A stretch of DNA of 64,000 bases from Kocuria turfanensis. GTDB taxonomy: Bacteria > Actinomycetota > Actinomycetes > Actinomycetales > Micrococcaceae. The translations under genes and the position numbers were made by a program. The number at the start of each line of letters is the position of its first letter. The first letter of the stretch is position 1. The stretch spans positions 1,923,008-1,987,007 of the forward strand of contig NZ_CP014480.1 in the NCBI RefSeq assembly GCF_001580365.1, read 5' to 3'. The notes below the pieces were generated by a model that had not been told where the DNA came from, ran no database searches, and saw only the letters and a program-made list of their open reading frames with translations. Positions 44,300 to 53,142 of the stretch are shown here, one piece after another.

Positions 44300-45220
44300 G
44301 TGACCACCCTCGCCCCCGCCCGCCGCCCCGGGCTGCGCCCGACCGCCTACGTGCTGGCGGCCGTCGTCTCCGTCCAGTTCGGCGGCGCCCTCGCCGCGGT
44401 GCTCGTCCCGCTGATCGGCGCCTCCGCCACGGTGACGATGCGCCTGCTCCTCAGCGCCGTGATCATGCTGCTCGTCATCCGGCCGCGGCTGCGCGGCCGC
44501 AGCCGCGAGGCCTGGCGCGCCGGACTGCTGTTCGGGGCCGCGCTGGCCGGGATGAACTTCGCGTTCTACCAGTCCCTGGCCACGCTGCCGCTGGGGGTGG
44601 CCGTGACCGTGGAGTTCCTGGGCCCGCTCACGCTCTCGGCGGTGCTCTCCCGCCGCGCCCGGGACGTGCTCGCCGTGCTCGCGGCGCTGGCCGGGGTCGT
44701 GCTGATCTCCCAGGCGCTCACGGTGCCGTGGGCGGAGCTCGACCTCGTGGGCATCGCCTGGGCGGCGCTGGCCGGGGTGGGCTGGGCGGCCTACATCCTG
44801 GGCAGCCGCTCCGCGGGCCGGCACTTCGACCAGCTGGACGGGCTGGCCGTGGCGCTGGTCGTGGCCGCGGTGCTGGTCACCCCCGTGGGCGTCGCCACCG
44901 CCCACGCCCCGGCCCTGACCTGGGGCGTGCTCGCCGGCGGGGTGGGGATCGCCCTGCTGTCCTCGGTGGTGCCCTACTCGCTCGAGCTCCTGGCGCTGCG
45001 CTCCATCCCGCCGAAGGTCTTCGGGATCCTGCTCAGCCTGGAGCCCGCCGTCGCGGCGCTGGTGGGACTGCTGGTGCTGAGCCAGGGGCTCACCACCCTG
45101 CAGCTGCTGGGCATGGGCCTGGTCGTGGCGGCCAGCGCCGTGGTCATGGTGGGCAGCGGATCACCCGAGGCCCCCGCGGAGACCGGGCCCGTCGAGCTGG
45201 TCCGGTCGCGCGCCGAATGA
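44300..45220 (+). CDS. EamA/RhtA-type DMT superfamily exporter
   Basis: A 306-residue, ten-helix drug/metabolite transporter made of two EamA repeats, resembling the RhtA threonine/homoserine exporter group (FYQSLATLPLGVAVTVEFLGPL, SVVPYSLELLALRSIPPKVFGILLSLEPAVAAL). Substrate is not certain. The GTG at 44300 lies exactly 6 nt after TACCCT (44288-44293) with no ribosome site, a leaderless arrangement. Confidence 0.88.
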   Translation: MTTLAPARRPGLRPTAYVLAAVVSVQFGGALAAVLVPLIGASATVTMRLLLSAVIMLLVIRPRLRGRSREAWRAGLLFGAALAGMNFAFYQSLATLPLGVAVTVEFLGPLTLSAVLSRRARDVLAVLAALAGVVLISQALTVPWAELDLVGIAWAALAGVGWAAYILGSRSAGRHFDQLDGLAVALVVAAVLVTPVGVATAHAPALTWGVLAGGVGIALLSSVVPYSLELLALRSIPPKVFGILLSLEPAVAALVGLLVLSQGLTTLQLLGMGLVVAASAVVMVGSGSPEAPAETGPVELVRSRAE

Positions 45221-45265
45221 TCAGCCCCCTGTGCAAATGGGGGGTTCCCGTGATGGGATGGGGCC

Positions 45266-45472
45266 ATGGAAGCCAACGAGATCATGGACCGCATCCGCTC
45301 CGCCCGCGACCACGCCCTGGAGCAGGAGCGCGAGGAACGCCAGAACATCGCCGACGCGGACACCGCGGACAAGCAGGGCGCCGCGAGCGTGCGCCTGGCC
45401 ACCCGGCAGGCCGTGCGCGAGGCCTTCGACGACATCCTCGGGGAGAGCACCGATCCCGCGCAGGACGGCTGA
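45266..45472 (+). CDS. small helical hypothetical protein
   Basis: A 68-residue charged, probably helical protein (MEANEIMDRIRSARDHALEQ at the start) that I do not recognise. A TGGGAT box 6 nt before the ATG may act as a -10 for a leaderless mRNA. It precedes the amine oxidase gene by 39 bp on the same strand. Confidence 0.55.
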   Translation: MEANEIMDRIRSARDHALEQEREERQNIADADTADKQGAASVRLATRQAVREAFDDILGESTDPAQDG

Positions 45473-45511
45473 GCCCACGCGACGGCACCTGAGCACCCCC
45501 GGAGGGCCACG

Positions 45512-46609
45512 ATGAGCCGGGTGGCCGTGGTGGGCGCGGGCATCGTCGGCCTCGCCACCGCCCACGCCCTGCGGGCCCGCGGCGTCGACGTCACCCTCTA
45601 CGAGTCCGGCCCGCCCGGCGGCGGCCAGTCCGCCGGGCAGTCCCGGATCTTCCGGCACGCCCACGACGACCCCCGGCTGGTGGCGCTGGTCGCCCGCAGC
45701 CGGGCTCTGTGGCGGGCGTGGGAGCAGGAGTTCGGGGTGGAGCTGGTCTCCCCGGACGGGGCCGTGGCCATCGGGGACGGCGTGGCGGAGAAGCTGCGCA
45801 CCCTGGAGCCCTTCCCGGACATCCCCGTCCGCCGGCTCGAGCCCGCGGAGCTGCGCGAGCGGCTGCCGCTGCTGGCCGCCTGGGACGGGCCGGCCATGCT
45901 CGACGTCGAGGGCGGGGCGATCCGCACCCTGGCCGCCGTCGGCGCCCTGACGGACCGGCTGCGGGAGTCGATGCTGCGAGAGCACGTGCTCTCGGTGCGG
46001 CGCACCGGCTCCGGCCGGGTGGAGGTGCGCACCGGCACCACCTGCGAGGACCACGACCACGTGGTCCTGTGCGCGGGCCGGGGCACCGCCCCGCTGGCGC
46101 TCGGGGCCGGTCTGCGGCTGCCGGTCGCCCTGGGCGCCCACGTCCGCCTGACCTTCGCCGTGGCGGACCCGCCGGGGCCGGCCGGGCTGCCCACGTTCCA
46201 GGACGGCAGCGGCGCGTTCGGGGAGACGGGGGTCTACGCCGCACCGTACCCGGACGGCCGGCACTACTCCGTGGGCCTCAGCGCCGACACGGACGCCCGC
46301 GCGGACGGCAGCCTGGCCGACCCCGGGCAGCTCGCCGCGTTCGCCGAGCGCACGGTCGGCTACGTGCGGCGGGCCCTGCCCGGGCTCGACCCGTCCCCGG
46401 TGGACCATGTGCACTGCTGGGTCACCCGCCTGCCCTGGGGCGACGACGGAGTGGGCGTGTGGTCCGAGGACGGGCTCACGGCCCTGGCCGGGCACAACCT
46501 GTTCAAGCAGGCCCCCGCGCTCGGCGAGGCCCTGGCCGAGACCGCCCTGAGCGGAACGGTTCCCGGGGACCTGCACCACGCGCAGCGGCTGGGCCGTTCC
46601 ACCGGCTGA
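45512..46609 (+). CDS. FAD-dependent amine oxidase (monomeric sarcosine oxidase/MTOX-like)
   Basis: A 365-residue DAO-fold flavoprotein. The FAD site VAVVGAGIVGLATAHAL opens the protein. GGGQSAGQSRIFRHAH is the motif of monomeric sarcosine and N-methyltryptophan oxidases. The Cys that binds FAD covalently in MSOX would be expected in the HCWVTRLPWG region, where a Cys is indeed present. It would oxidise a secondary amine giving H2O2. CGGAGGG precedes the ATG. Substrate unknown. Confidence 0.88.
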   Translation: MSRVAVVGAGIVGLATAHALRARGVDVTLYESGPPGGGQSAGQSRIFRHAHDDPRLVALVARSRALWRAWEQEFGVELVSPDGAVAIGDGVAEKLRTLEPFPDIPVRRLEPAELRERLPLLAAWDGPAMLDVEGGAIRTLAAVGALTDRLRESMLREHVLSVRRTGSGRVEVRTGTTCEDHDHVVLCAGRGTAPLALGAGLRLPVALGAHVRLTFAVADPPGPAGLPTFQDGSGAFGETGVYAAPYPDGRHYSVGLSADTDARADGSLADPGQLAAFAERTVGYVRRALPGLDPSPVDHVHCWVTRLPWGDDGVGVWSEDGLTALAGHNLFKQAPALGEALAETALSGTVPGDLHHAQRLGRSTG

Positions 46610-46712
46610 GTTCCGGCCGGTCCTCCCGCGGTGACGGACCTGCCGTGGCGGCACCGCCCGGCGGCGGCCGCCGAACCGTGCGGCCGCGAGGAACCGTCCG
46701 GTCGTCGAGGCC

Positions 46713-46730
46713 CCGGCCCCCCGGGGCCGG
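46713..46730. terminator. possible bidirectional terminator
   Basis: The arms CCGGCCCC and GGGGCCGG with a 2-nt gap lie between two convergent genes (amine oxidase and LCP). The short loop and GC-rich context make it only a candidate. Confidence 0.35.
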
Positions 46731-46768
46731 CCCCGAGGAGGACCCGGTCCCGGAGGGCGCCGCCGACC

Positions 46769-47800
46769 TCACGAGACCGCGCCGGACGCCCCGGTCACCG
46801 GGTCCGGTTCAACGGGGCTCGGAGCCGGTTCGTCGCGGGCCAGGGCGACGAAGAGCTCCTCCGCCGCGGCCGAGGGCACGACACGGTTGGGGTCGTGGAG
46901 ATCCGGTTGCCACGGCATCGTCGCGATGCTGATGTTCTCCCGCGGAACGCGCGCCAGCCCGGCGCCGAGCCGGGCAAGGGTCCGCAGCTCGGAAAGGTCG
47001 GCGTCGGCGCGCACCGAGGACGTCACGGCGTCCGCGAAGGAATACGCCCGGCCGGGATGCGTGACCAGCTTCCGCTCCTTGACCCGGTCCACGATCGTGT
47101 ACATCACCGTCTGCTGGTTGCCCATCCGCCCGATGTCGCTGCCGTCCGGGAAACTGTCCCGCGTCCGCGCCCACGCCAGGGCCTGCTGCCCGTCGAGCAC
47201 CTGCTCACCGGCCGGCAGGTCCAGCTCCGCCTTCGGGTCGACCATGGCCTCGGGCAGATCCACGGGCAGGCCGTCCAGCGCGTCGACGACGCGGGAGAAG
47301 CCCTCGAAGCGCAGCTCGAGGAAGTGGTCGAGCCGCACTCCGCTCAGCGCCTCCACCGCCGACACGAGGCACCCCGGGCCCGCGCCCAGCGCCCCGTTGA
47401 TCATGCCGTAGTAGCCGGAGAACGCGTAGCCGAGGTCCTCGGTGCAGGCGGGCAGGTCCAGCACGGTGTCGCGCGGGATCTGCACCGCGTCGATCCGGGA
47501 GCGGTCCTCGCTCAGGTGGACCAGGACCATGGAGTCCGCCCGGTCCCCCATCCGCGGATCCTCGTCCCGGGCGTCCGAGCCGACGACGAGGAGGTTGACC
47601 CCTCCCCCGCCGGCCGCGGCCACGTCCTCCCGCACCAGGTCCACCGTGTCGATGTTCCCGGCCAGCCGGGCGAAGCGCACCGCCGTGGCCGAGACCGTGG
47701 CCACCACCAGCAGGACGAGCACGGCGGCGAGCGCCACGACCGGCCGCCATCTGTGCTGCGGCGCGAGGGCGACGGACTGGGAACGGGGGAAGGTCGGCAT
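46769..47800 (-). CDS. LytR-CpsA-Psr (LCP) family cell-wall ligase
   Basis: A 343-residue LCP protein. One N-terminal membrane helix (about residues 20-42) is followed by the extracellular LCP domain with NLLVVGSDARDEDP, ADSMVLVHL and AVQIPRDTVLDLP. The conserved Arg and Asp residues that bind the polyprenyl pyrophosphate are visible in these motifs. Such enzymes attach teichoic-type polymers or arabinogalactan-like glycans to peptidoglycan. GCAGGAG precedes the ATG at 47800. Confidence 0.92.
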   Translation of the reverse strand: MPTFPRSQSVALAPQHRWRPVVALAAVLVLLVVATVSATAVRFARLAGNIDTVDLVREDVAAAGGGGVNLLVVGSDARDEDPRMGDRADSMVLVHLSEDRSRIDAVQIPRDTVLDLPACTEDLGYAFSGYYGMINGALGAGPGCLVSAVEALSGVRLDHFLELRFEGFSRVVDALDGLPVDLPEAMVDPKAELDLPAGEQVLDGQQALAWARTRDSFPDGSDIGRMGNQQTVMYTIVDRVKERKLVTHPGRAYSFADAVTSSVRADADLSELRTLARLGAGLARVPRENISIATMPWQPDLHDPNRVVPSAAAEELFVALARDEPAPSPVEPDPVTGASGAVS

Positions 47801-48015
47801 GCGGCTCCTGCGTCGTCTCGGGCATTCCGTGGGGGCGCACCACGCGGCCTCCGGATGTCAGCCCCGAACTGTAGGCCAGCCCTCTGGGCGCGGGCTGGAC
47901 GCACCGGGACGGTCCCGCCGGACGGTCCCTCCGGACGGGAGCAGGGATAATGACATCGGCGTCCGAGCCGGCCGGCACGGACGAGCGCGTCCCGGACCGA
48001 GGAGAAGAGGTGGCC

Positions 48016-48330
48016 ATGCCGAGAGTCCTGGGGAGCACGGTCGACGACCAGACGAGGTGCACCCACTACCGCACGGTGCTGGACGTCGTCGCGATCCGCT
48101 TCTGGTGCTGCCAGGAGTACTACCCCTGCCACTTCTGCCACGCGGAGAGCGCGGGGCACGCCGCGGTGCCGTGGCCGGCCGCCGAGCGCGACGCCGCCGC
48201 CGTCCTCTGCGGGGTCTGCGCCCACGAGCTGACCGTGCGCGAGTACCGGGACGCGGACGGCTGCCCGCGCTGCAGCGCGCGCTTCAACCCGGGATGCCGT
48301 CTGCACGCCTCCCTGTACTTCGAGGACTGA
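48016..48330 (+). CDS. CHY zinc finger protein
   Basis: A 104-residue protein. It opens with TRCTHYRTVLDVVAIRFWCC, the CHY signature, and has cysteine and histidine pairs in CHFCH, CGVCAHEL and CPRCSARFNPGC, consistent with bound zinc. Bacterial CHY proteins of this size have no settled function. GAGG precedes the ATG at 48016. A GATAAT-like box at 47945-47950 could be the -10. It sits just upstream of bioM and may be cotranscribed. Confidence 0.85.
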   Translation: MPRVLGSTVDDQTRCTHYRTVLDVVAIRFWCCQEYYPCHFCHAESAGHAAVPWPAAERDAAAVLCGVCAHELTVREYRDADGCPRCSARFNPGCRLHASLYFED

Positions 48331-48401
48331 CCCGGACCGTGCCGATCCCCCGCCCCGCCTTCTCCGCCCCCGGCCGCCCGCGCCGCCGGGGAGAGCGCTC
48401 C

Positions 48402-49109
48402 GTGCCCCCGGGCCCCTCCGGCCCCAATCCGGGGCTGCGGCTCACGGACGTCACCGTCACCCGGGAGGGCCGGGACATCCTCCGGGACGTGGACCTGACC
48501 CTGGACGAGCACCGGATCGCCGTGATCGGGCTCAACGGCTCCGGCAAGAGCACCCTCGTGCGCCTGCTCAACGCGCTGGTGCTGCCCACCCGCGGCACGG
48601 TGCAGGTGGGCGGGCTGACCACCGCCCGGGACGCCAAACGGATCCGGCGCCAGGTGGGGTTCGTGTTCCAGCACCCGGAGAACCAGATCGTGATGCCCCT
48701 GGTGGCCGAGGACATCGCCTTCGGCGTGCAGAACCTCGGGCTGCGCGGTGCCGAGCTCACCGACCGGGTGGAGGCGGTCCTGCAGCACCTGGACATCGCC
48801 CACCTGCGCGACCGGGAGTCCTACACGCTCTCCGGCGGGGAGAAGCAGATGGTCGCCCTGGCCGCGGTGCTGGTGATGGAGCCCTCCACCGTCGTCTTCG
48901 ACGAGCCCACCACCATGCTCGACCGGCGCAACCGCCGCCGGCTCCAGGCCACGATCGACGGCCTGGACCAGCGGGCGATCGTGGTGACCCACGACCTGGA
49001 CATGGTCGAGGCCTACGACCGCGTCCTCGTGGTCCACGAGGGCCGCATCGCCTTCGACGGCGACCCCGGCCGGGCGCTCGAGTTCTACTGCCGGATCAGC
49101 GACTCGTGA
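48402..49109 (+). CDS. bioM: biotin ECF transporter ATPase BioM
   Basis: A 235-residue ABC ATPase of the energy-coupling-factor type. Walker A GLNGSGKST, Q-loop HPENQ, signature LSGGE, Walker B VVFDEPT and the H-loop VVTHDL are all present. It drives biotin uptake with BioN and BioY. The GTG at 48402 has GGGGAG upstream; a GTG at 48339 would add 21 Pro/Arg-rich residues unlike the family. It overlaps bioN by GTGA. Confidence 0.9.
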   Translation: MPPGPSGPNPGLRLTDVTVTREGRDILRDVDLTLDEHRIAVIGLNGSGKSTLVRLLNALVLPTRGTVQVGGLTTARDAKRIRRQVGFVFQHPENQIVMPLVAEDIAFGVQNLGLRGAELTDRVEAVLQHLDIAHLRDRESYTLSGGEKQMVALAAVLVMEPSTVVFDEPTTMLDRRNRRRLQATIDGLDQRAIVVTHDLDMVEAYDRVLVVHEGRIAFDGDPGRALEFYCRISDS

Positions 49110-49735
49110 CCGGCGCCCGCCCCGCCGGGCCCCTGGCCGCGGTCCCGGCCGGACCCAAGTTCGCGGTGCTCTTCCTCGCCAGCATCGCCCTGTACGCGGT
49201 GCCCGGGCTCCCGGCGCAGATCGGCTTCTTCGTCCTCGCGGTGGCGGCGGTGCTGCTGACCCGCACCCCGCTGCCGCGGCTGGCGCGCATGCTGGCCGGG
49301 CTGTTCCTCGTCGTGGGGATCGTCGCCGTCACCCTGGTGCTGACCACCGGCTGGGAGGCCGCCGCGGTCTCGGCCCTGCGGCTGCTCAGCCTCTGCTTCC
49401 TCGCCTACGCCGTCACCCTGAGCACCGCGTTCAGCGAGATGCTGGCCCTGTTCGAGACCCTGCTGCGCCCGGCCCGGCACCTGGGCCTGAACCCGGCCCA
49501 GATCAGCCTGGCCCTGTCCATGACGATCCGGTTCATCCCCGAGATCCGCACCCAGTACCTCGCGATCCGCGAGGCGCAGTTCGCCCGCGGCCTGCACCAC
49601 CGCCCGGTCGCCGTGCTGGTGCCCCTGCTGGTGCGCACCCTGGAGTCCGCCCAGGAGATCTCCGCCGCGATCGACGCCCGGTGCTACGACTCCGCCCCGC
49701 CGGGCCCGCGCCCCGCTCCTCCCGTGTCCGACTGA
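49106..49735 (+). CDS. bioN: biotin ECF transporter transmembrane subunit BioN (EcfT)
   Basis: A 209-residue membrane protein with about five helices and the EcfT coupling motif AQFARGLH. It links the BioM ATPase to the biotin-binding BioY. The GTG start overlaps bioM. It is followed by bioY after 30 bp, so bioMNY form one operon. Confidence 0.92.
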   Translation: MTGARPAGPLAAVPAGPKFAVLFLASIALYAVPGLPAQIGFFVLAVAAVLLTRTPLPRLARMLAGLFLVVGIVAVTLVLTTGWEAAAVSALRLLSLCFLAYAVTLSTAFSEMLALFETLLRPARHLGLNPAQISLALSMTIRFIPEIRTQYLAIREAQFARGLHHRPVAVLVPLLVRTLESAQEISAAIDARCYDSAPPGPRPAPPVSD

Positions 49736-49765
49736 CCTCCCGTCCCGCCCACCCGAAGGATCCCC

Positions 49766-50362
49766 ATGGCCGCCGAGAACCCGCAGACCACCCAGAACAC
49801 CGTCCTCGTGGCGGTCTTCGCCGCCCTGATCGCCGCCCTGGGCCTGGTGCCGCCGATCACCGTGGGCATCATCCCCGTGCCCATCACCCTGCAGACCCTC
49901 GGCGTGATGCTCGCCGGCGCGCTGCTCGGCCCGGTCCGGGGCATGCTCTCCGTGGTCGTGCTGGAGGTCCTCGTGCTCGCCGGGCTGCCGCTGCTGGCCG
50001 GCGGCCGGGGCGGGCTCGGGGTGTTCCTGGGGCCGACCGGCGGCTACGTGCTCGGCTGGATCCCGGCCGCCCTGGTCATCGGCTTCCTGGTGCAGCACTG
50101 GGCGCTGCGGCAGGCCCGTCCCGCGGCCCGTTTCGCCGCCGTCCTGCTCAGCACGGTCGTGGGCGGCATCGGCGTGGTCTACGCCTTCGGGGTGCCGTGG
50201 ACGGCCGTGGTCGCCGGGCTGCCGCTGTCCACGTCCCTGCTGGGCTCGCTCGTGTTCGTCCCCGGCGACCTGCTCAAGGCCGTCGTGGCCACCGCCGTGG
50301 CCCTCAACGTCCACCGCAGCTACCGCCGCCTCCTCGGCGGCGTGTCGGCCGCGGCGCGGTGA
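49766..50362 (+). CDS. bioY: biotin-binding S component BioY
   Basis: A 198-residue six-helix protein. PITLQTLGVMLAGALLGPVRG and FLGPTGGYVLGWIPAA are the signature motifs of BioY, which binds biotin in the membrane. GAAGGA precedes the ATG. Its last 43 bp overlap the end of the convergent gene at 50320. I see no BirA operator upstream. Confidence 0.95.
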   Translation: MAAENPQTTQNTVLVAVFAALIAALGLVPPITVGIIPVPITLQTLGVMLAGALLGPVRGMLSVVVLEVLVLAGLPLLAGGRGGLGVFLGPTGGYVLGWIPAALVIGFLVQHWALRQARPAARFAAVLLSTVVGGIGVVYAFGVPWTAVVAGLPLSTSLLGSLVFVPGDLLKAVVATAVALNVHRSYRRLLGGVSAAAR

Positions 50363-51015
50363 GCGCCCTCAGGTGGGGCGAGCCTCCGGCGCAGCGACTC
50401 CGCGCCGTCTCCCGACAGCCGGGACAGGCCTGCGCGGCGACCCGTGAGCAGCAGGAGCAGCGCGACGATCGGCCCCCGCGCCTCCGGACCCTCACCCACG
50501 GACCAGGCGACGTCCGTGGCCGTGAAGCGGTGACCCCCGAGCGGGAGGTCAGCGAAGACCCTCCCCCTGGCCCGGCCCCTGTGGGACCACACCCGGTCGG
50601 CCGCCACAGCGGCCGCCTCCGGGGCCACCTCGAGGTCGAGCCCCAGGGGCACGGCGATGTCCTGCCCGTGCACCAGGATGTCCACCAGGGTCTCGAGAGC
50701 GGTCAGGCCCACGTTGTGCCGGCGGGACCCCACCGTGGCCCGGAGCTGGGCCACCAGCCGCTCCGGCGGCAGCAGGGCGCGGCTACGGGCCGCCTCGCGA
50801 ATCGTGCGGTTCAGTCCGCCCGGGTGCCGGAGCACGGACAGGATCGCCGCCCCGAGCCCCATCTGTTGCAGGGTGAGGTGGGCGGCCACATCCCGCACCG
50901 TCCAGCCCTCGCACAGGGACGGGTGCTTCCACTGTTCCTCCGACAGCCCGTCGAGCATCTCCGCCGTGCGGCGGCGTTGCCGATCGATCACGGCCCAGAG
51001 TTCGTCGTCGTCCAT
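50320..51015 (-). CDS. mycothiol-dependent maleylpyruvate isomerase-like (DinB-fold) protein
   Basis: A 231-residue protein of the MDMPI-like, DinB-fold family. RRTAEMLDGLSEEQWKHPSLCEGWTVRDVAAHL near the N-terminus and ETLVDILVHGQDIAVPLG are diagnostic; the histidines there would bind a metal. Members use mycothiol but most have unknown substrates. GAGGGGG precedes the ATG at 51015. It is divergent from a MarR gene across a shared operator, which probably regulates it. Confidence 0.82.
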   Translation of the reverse strand: MDDDELWAVIDRQRRRTAEMLDGLSEEQWKHPSLCEGWTVRDVAAHLTLQQMGLGAAILSVLRHPGGLNRTIREAARSRALLPPERLVAQLRATVGSRRHNVGLTALETLVDILVHGQDIAVPLGLDLEVAPEAAAVAADRVWSHRGRARGRVFADLPLGGHRFTATDVAWSVGEGPEARGPIVALLLLLTGRRAGLSRLSGDGAESLRRRLAPPEGAHRAAADTPPRRRR

Positions 51016-51085
51016 GGTGCTGCCCCCTCGTCCGGGGTCCGTGTCCGGAGACGCTGCCCGGTCCTGTGACGGGTGGAATGCACCC

Positions 51086-51114
51086 AGTATAGTTCGTTGA
51101 TAGAACTAGATGAA
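51086..51114. promoter_or_regulatory. divergent promoters with MarR-type operator
   Basis: The inverted repeat TAGTTC-N7-GAACTA (51090-51108) lies over a minus-strand promoter with -35 TTCATC (51114-51109), 17-bp spacer and -10 TATACT (51091-51086). TATAGT at 51088-51093 is a likely -10 for the MarR gene. Binding would shut both genes. Confidence 0.75.
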
Positions 51115-51122
51115 GGGGTGGC

Positions 51123-51569
51123 ATGGCGGATCGGCTGCACATCGGTGCACTCATGTTCATCGCGTACCGCTCGGCGGAGAACCGCATCATCGACGCGGTG
51201 CGCCGCGCGGGCTTCGAGGACCTTACGGTGCCGCAGGCGCGCATCCTCGCCCGCATCGGCCCGGACGGGACACGCCTGTCCGAACTGGCGGAGCAGGCAC
51301 AGGTGACCAAGCAGACAGCCACGGTGCTCGTGGACCACCTGGAGCGGGCGGGTTACGTGGCGCGGACGCCCGATCCCCGCGACGGGCGAGCGCGCCTGGT
51401 GCGCATCTCCGGCCGCGGCGCCGACCTCGTGCCGATCGCGCGGGCGGAGGAGGCCAGGATCGAGGCGGAGTGGACGGCGCACCTCGGACCGGAGCAGATG
51501 ACCCGGCTGCGCGACGCACTGACCGAGCTCCGGACGATCACCGACCCGTACGGGGCGCCGACGTCATAG
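51123..51569 (+). CDS. MarR-family regulator
   Basis: A 148-residue MarR regulator. The winged helix shows TRLSELAEQAQVTKQTATVLVDHLERAGYVARTPDPRDGRARLV. GAAGGGG precedes the ATG. It is divergent from the DinB-fold gene, and the palindrome between them suggests autoregulation and control of that gene. The ligand is unknown; a phenolic or thiol-reactive compound is typical of the family. Confidence 0.9.
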   Translation: MADRLHIGALMFIAYRSAENRIIDAVRRAGFEDLTVPQARILARIGPDGTRLSELAEQAQVTKQTATVLVDHLERAGYVARTPDPRDGRARLVRISGRGADLVPIARAEEARIEAEWTAHLGPEQMTRLRDALTELRTITDPYGAPTS

Positions 51570-51580
51570 CGGTGCCGCGG

Positions 51581-51763
51581 TCACGCCTCCTTGGGAATGA
51601 TGATCCACAGCGCGATGTAGACCAGCTCGCCCACGCCCACGAGGCCGAAGACGATGAAGCCGAGGCGCACCAGGAACTTCGGCAGACCGAAGCGGTTCGC
51701 CAGCGCCGCGCAGACGCCGGCGAGGAGCTTGCCGTTGCGAGGACGGACCAGTGTGGTAGTCAT
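51581..51763 (-). CDS. PspC-domain membrane protein
   Basis: A 60-residue PspC protein: RNGKLLAGVCAALANRFGLP is the domain signature, followed by a membrane helix and IIPKEA. PspC domains take part in envelope stress sensing. The ATG at 51763 lies exactly 6 nt after TACAAT (51775-51770) without a ribosome site, a clear leaderless case. The 3' end is 11 bp from the convergent MarR gene. Confidence 0.85.
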   Translation of the reverse strand: MTTTLVRPRNGKLLAGVCAALANRFGLPKFLVRLGFIVFGLVGVGELVYIALWIIIPKEA

Positions 51764-51846
51764 GCCCGGATTGTACGCGCGGACCGCCGGACACGCCCGG
51801 GCCGGAACCGACCGTTCCGGGCCGGGCGGAGCGGGCGGCGGAGGCG

Positions 51847-52332
51847 TCAGAGGTCGACGACGCCCTTGTCGCCCTTGATGGTGTCCCCGGCGACCTTGGC
51901 CTTGACCAGGTTGGCCACCTGGGTGACCTTGCCCCCGCCGGGGGTGTCCCAGTACTCGGCGGAGCGGCCGGTGACCTCGATGAGGACGTTGTCCGGGTTC
52001 TCGGGCCCGCCCTCCAGCCACGAGCCGGTGAAGCTGTCCCACAGCTCCTTGAGCTTGTCCACGTCGTTGAGCACCAGCGCGGTCCCGGTGAGCGAGACCC
52101 AGGCGCCCTCCCCGGCGTAGGCGACGTTGACGGAGGGCCGCTGCTGGAGGTCCTGCACCTGGTCCGAGGTGCGCTCGGCGATGAAGTACACGGTGCCGTC
52201 GAAGTCCACGTCCTGCGTGGCCATCGGCTTGGAGATGAGGTTGCCGTGCTCGTCGGCGTGGGTGAGCATGGCGATGCGGGTCTTCCGGATGAGCTCGCGC
52301 ACCTTGGCGGCGCCGTCGTGCTGATCGGTCAT
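51847..52332 (-). CDS. general stress FMN-binding split-barrel protein
   Basis: A 161-residue pyridoxamine 5'-phosphate oxidase-like (flavin split-barrel) protein. IRKTRIAMLTHADEHGNLISKPMATQDVDFDGTVYFIAERTSDQ and SVNVAYA match the general stress protein 26-type group, which binds FMN or F420. GAAGGGC precedes the ATG. Its substrate is unknown. Confidence 0.88.
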   Translation of the reverse strand: MTDQHDGAAKVRELIRKTRIAMLTHADEHGNLISKPMATQDVDFDGTVYFIAERTSDQVQDLQQRPSVNVAYAGEGAWVSLTGTALVLNDVDKLKELWDSFTGSWLEGGPENPDNVLIEVTGRSAEYWDTPGGGKVTQVANLVKAKVAGDTIKGDKGVVDL

Positions 52333-52496
52333 GGGGATGCCCTTCTCTCGTCGATCACCGCGGTTCCGCGGCGCGAACGGCCAGTCTACGAACCACGGGC
52401 GGATCGCACGAGGGGGCGGGCCCCGGCGGGGAGCGACGGAGTAGGTTGGGCCGGGAGACCGCGCCGACGCCCGCACCCGCCCGGAAGGACCCTCCC

Positions 52497-53132
52497 ATGC
52501 CCCAGCTCTCCGCCGTCGCCCTCGTCTGCACCCTGACCCCGTCTCCGGCGCCGTCCAGCAGCGAGCTGATGGCGCGCCACGTGCTGGAGGCGCTCGAGCG
52601 GCACGGGGTGGCCACCTCCTCCGTGCGGGTGGTCGACCACGACGTGCGCCCGGGCGTCCAGGTGGACATGGGCGCCGGGGACGCCTGGCCCGCCCTGCGG
52701 CAGCAGGTCCTGGACGCGGACATCCTGGTGCTGGCGACCCCCATCTGGATGGGCCACCCCTGCAGCGTCGCCCAGCGGGTGATCGAGCGCCTCGACGCCG
52801 ACCTCGCCGAAACCGACGAGGCCGGCCGGCCGATCATGTACGACAAGACCGCGATCGTGGCCGTGGTCGGCAACGAGGACGGCGCGCACAAGACGATCGC
52901 GGACATGGCTCAGGCCCTCAGCGACGTCGGCTTCACCGTCCCGGCCCAGGCCGGGACGTACTGGGTGGGCGAGGCCATGCACACCGTGGACTACCAGGAC
53001 CTGGACGAGGTGCCGGAGAAGGTGGCGGCCACCACGGCTGGGGCCGCCCGCAACGCCGCCCACCTCGCGCGCCTGCTGCGCGCCGAGCCCTACCCGGCGG
53101 ACGACGGCGGCAGCGGCCGCTCCGGCCGGTAG
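52497..53132 (+). CDS. flavodoxin-like NAD(P)H-dependent reductase
   Basis: A 211-residue flavodoxin-fold protein. The FMN loop CTLTPSPAPSSSELMARHVLEALE and ILVLATPIWMGHPCSVAQRVIERLDA mark the NADPH-dependent FMN reductase/WrbA-like group. GGAAGGA precedes the ATG. It sits between the stress split-barrel protein (divergent) and a TetR gene (convergent) and may act in redox defence. Confidence 0.85.
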   Translation: MPQLSAVALVCTLTPSPAPSSSELMARHVLEALERHGVATSSVRVVDHDVRPGVQVDMGAGDAWPALRQQVLDADILVLATPIWMGHPCSVAQRVIERLDADLAETDEAGRPIMYDKTAIVAVVGNEDGAHKTIADMAQALSDVGFTVPAQAGTYWVGEAMHTVDYQDLDEVPEKVAATTAGAARNAAHLARLLRAEPYPADDGGSGRSGR

Positions 53133-53142
53133 CCGCCCGGCC

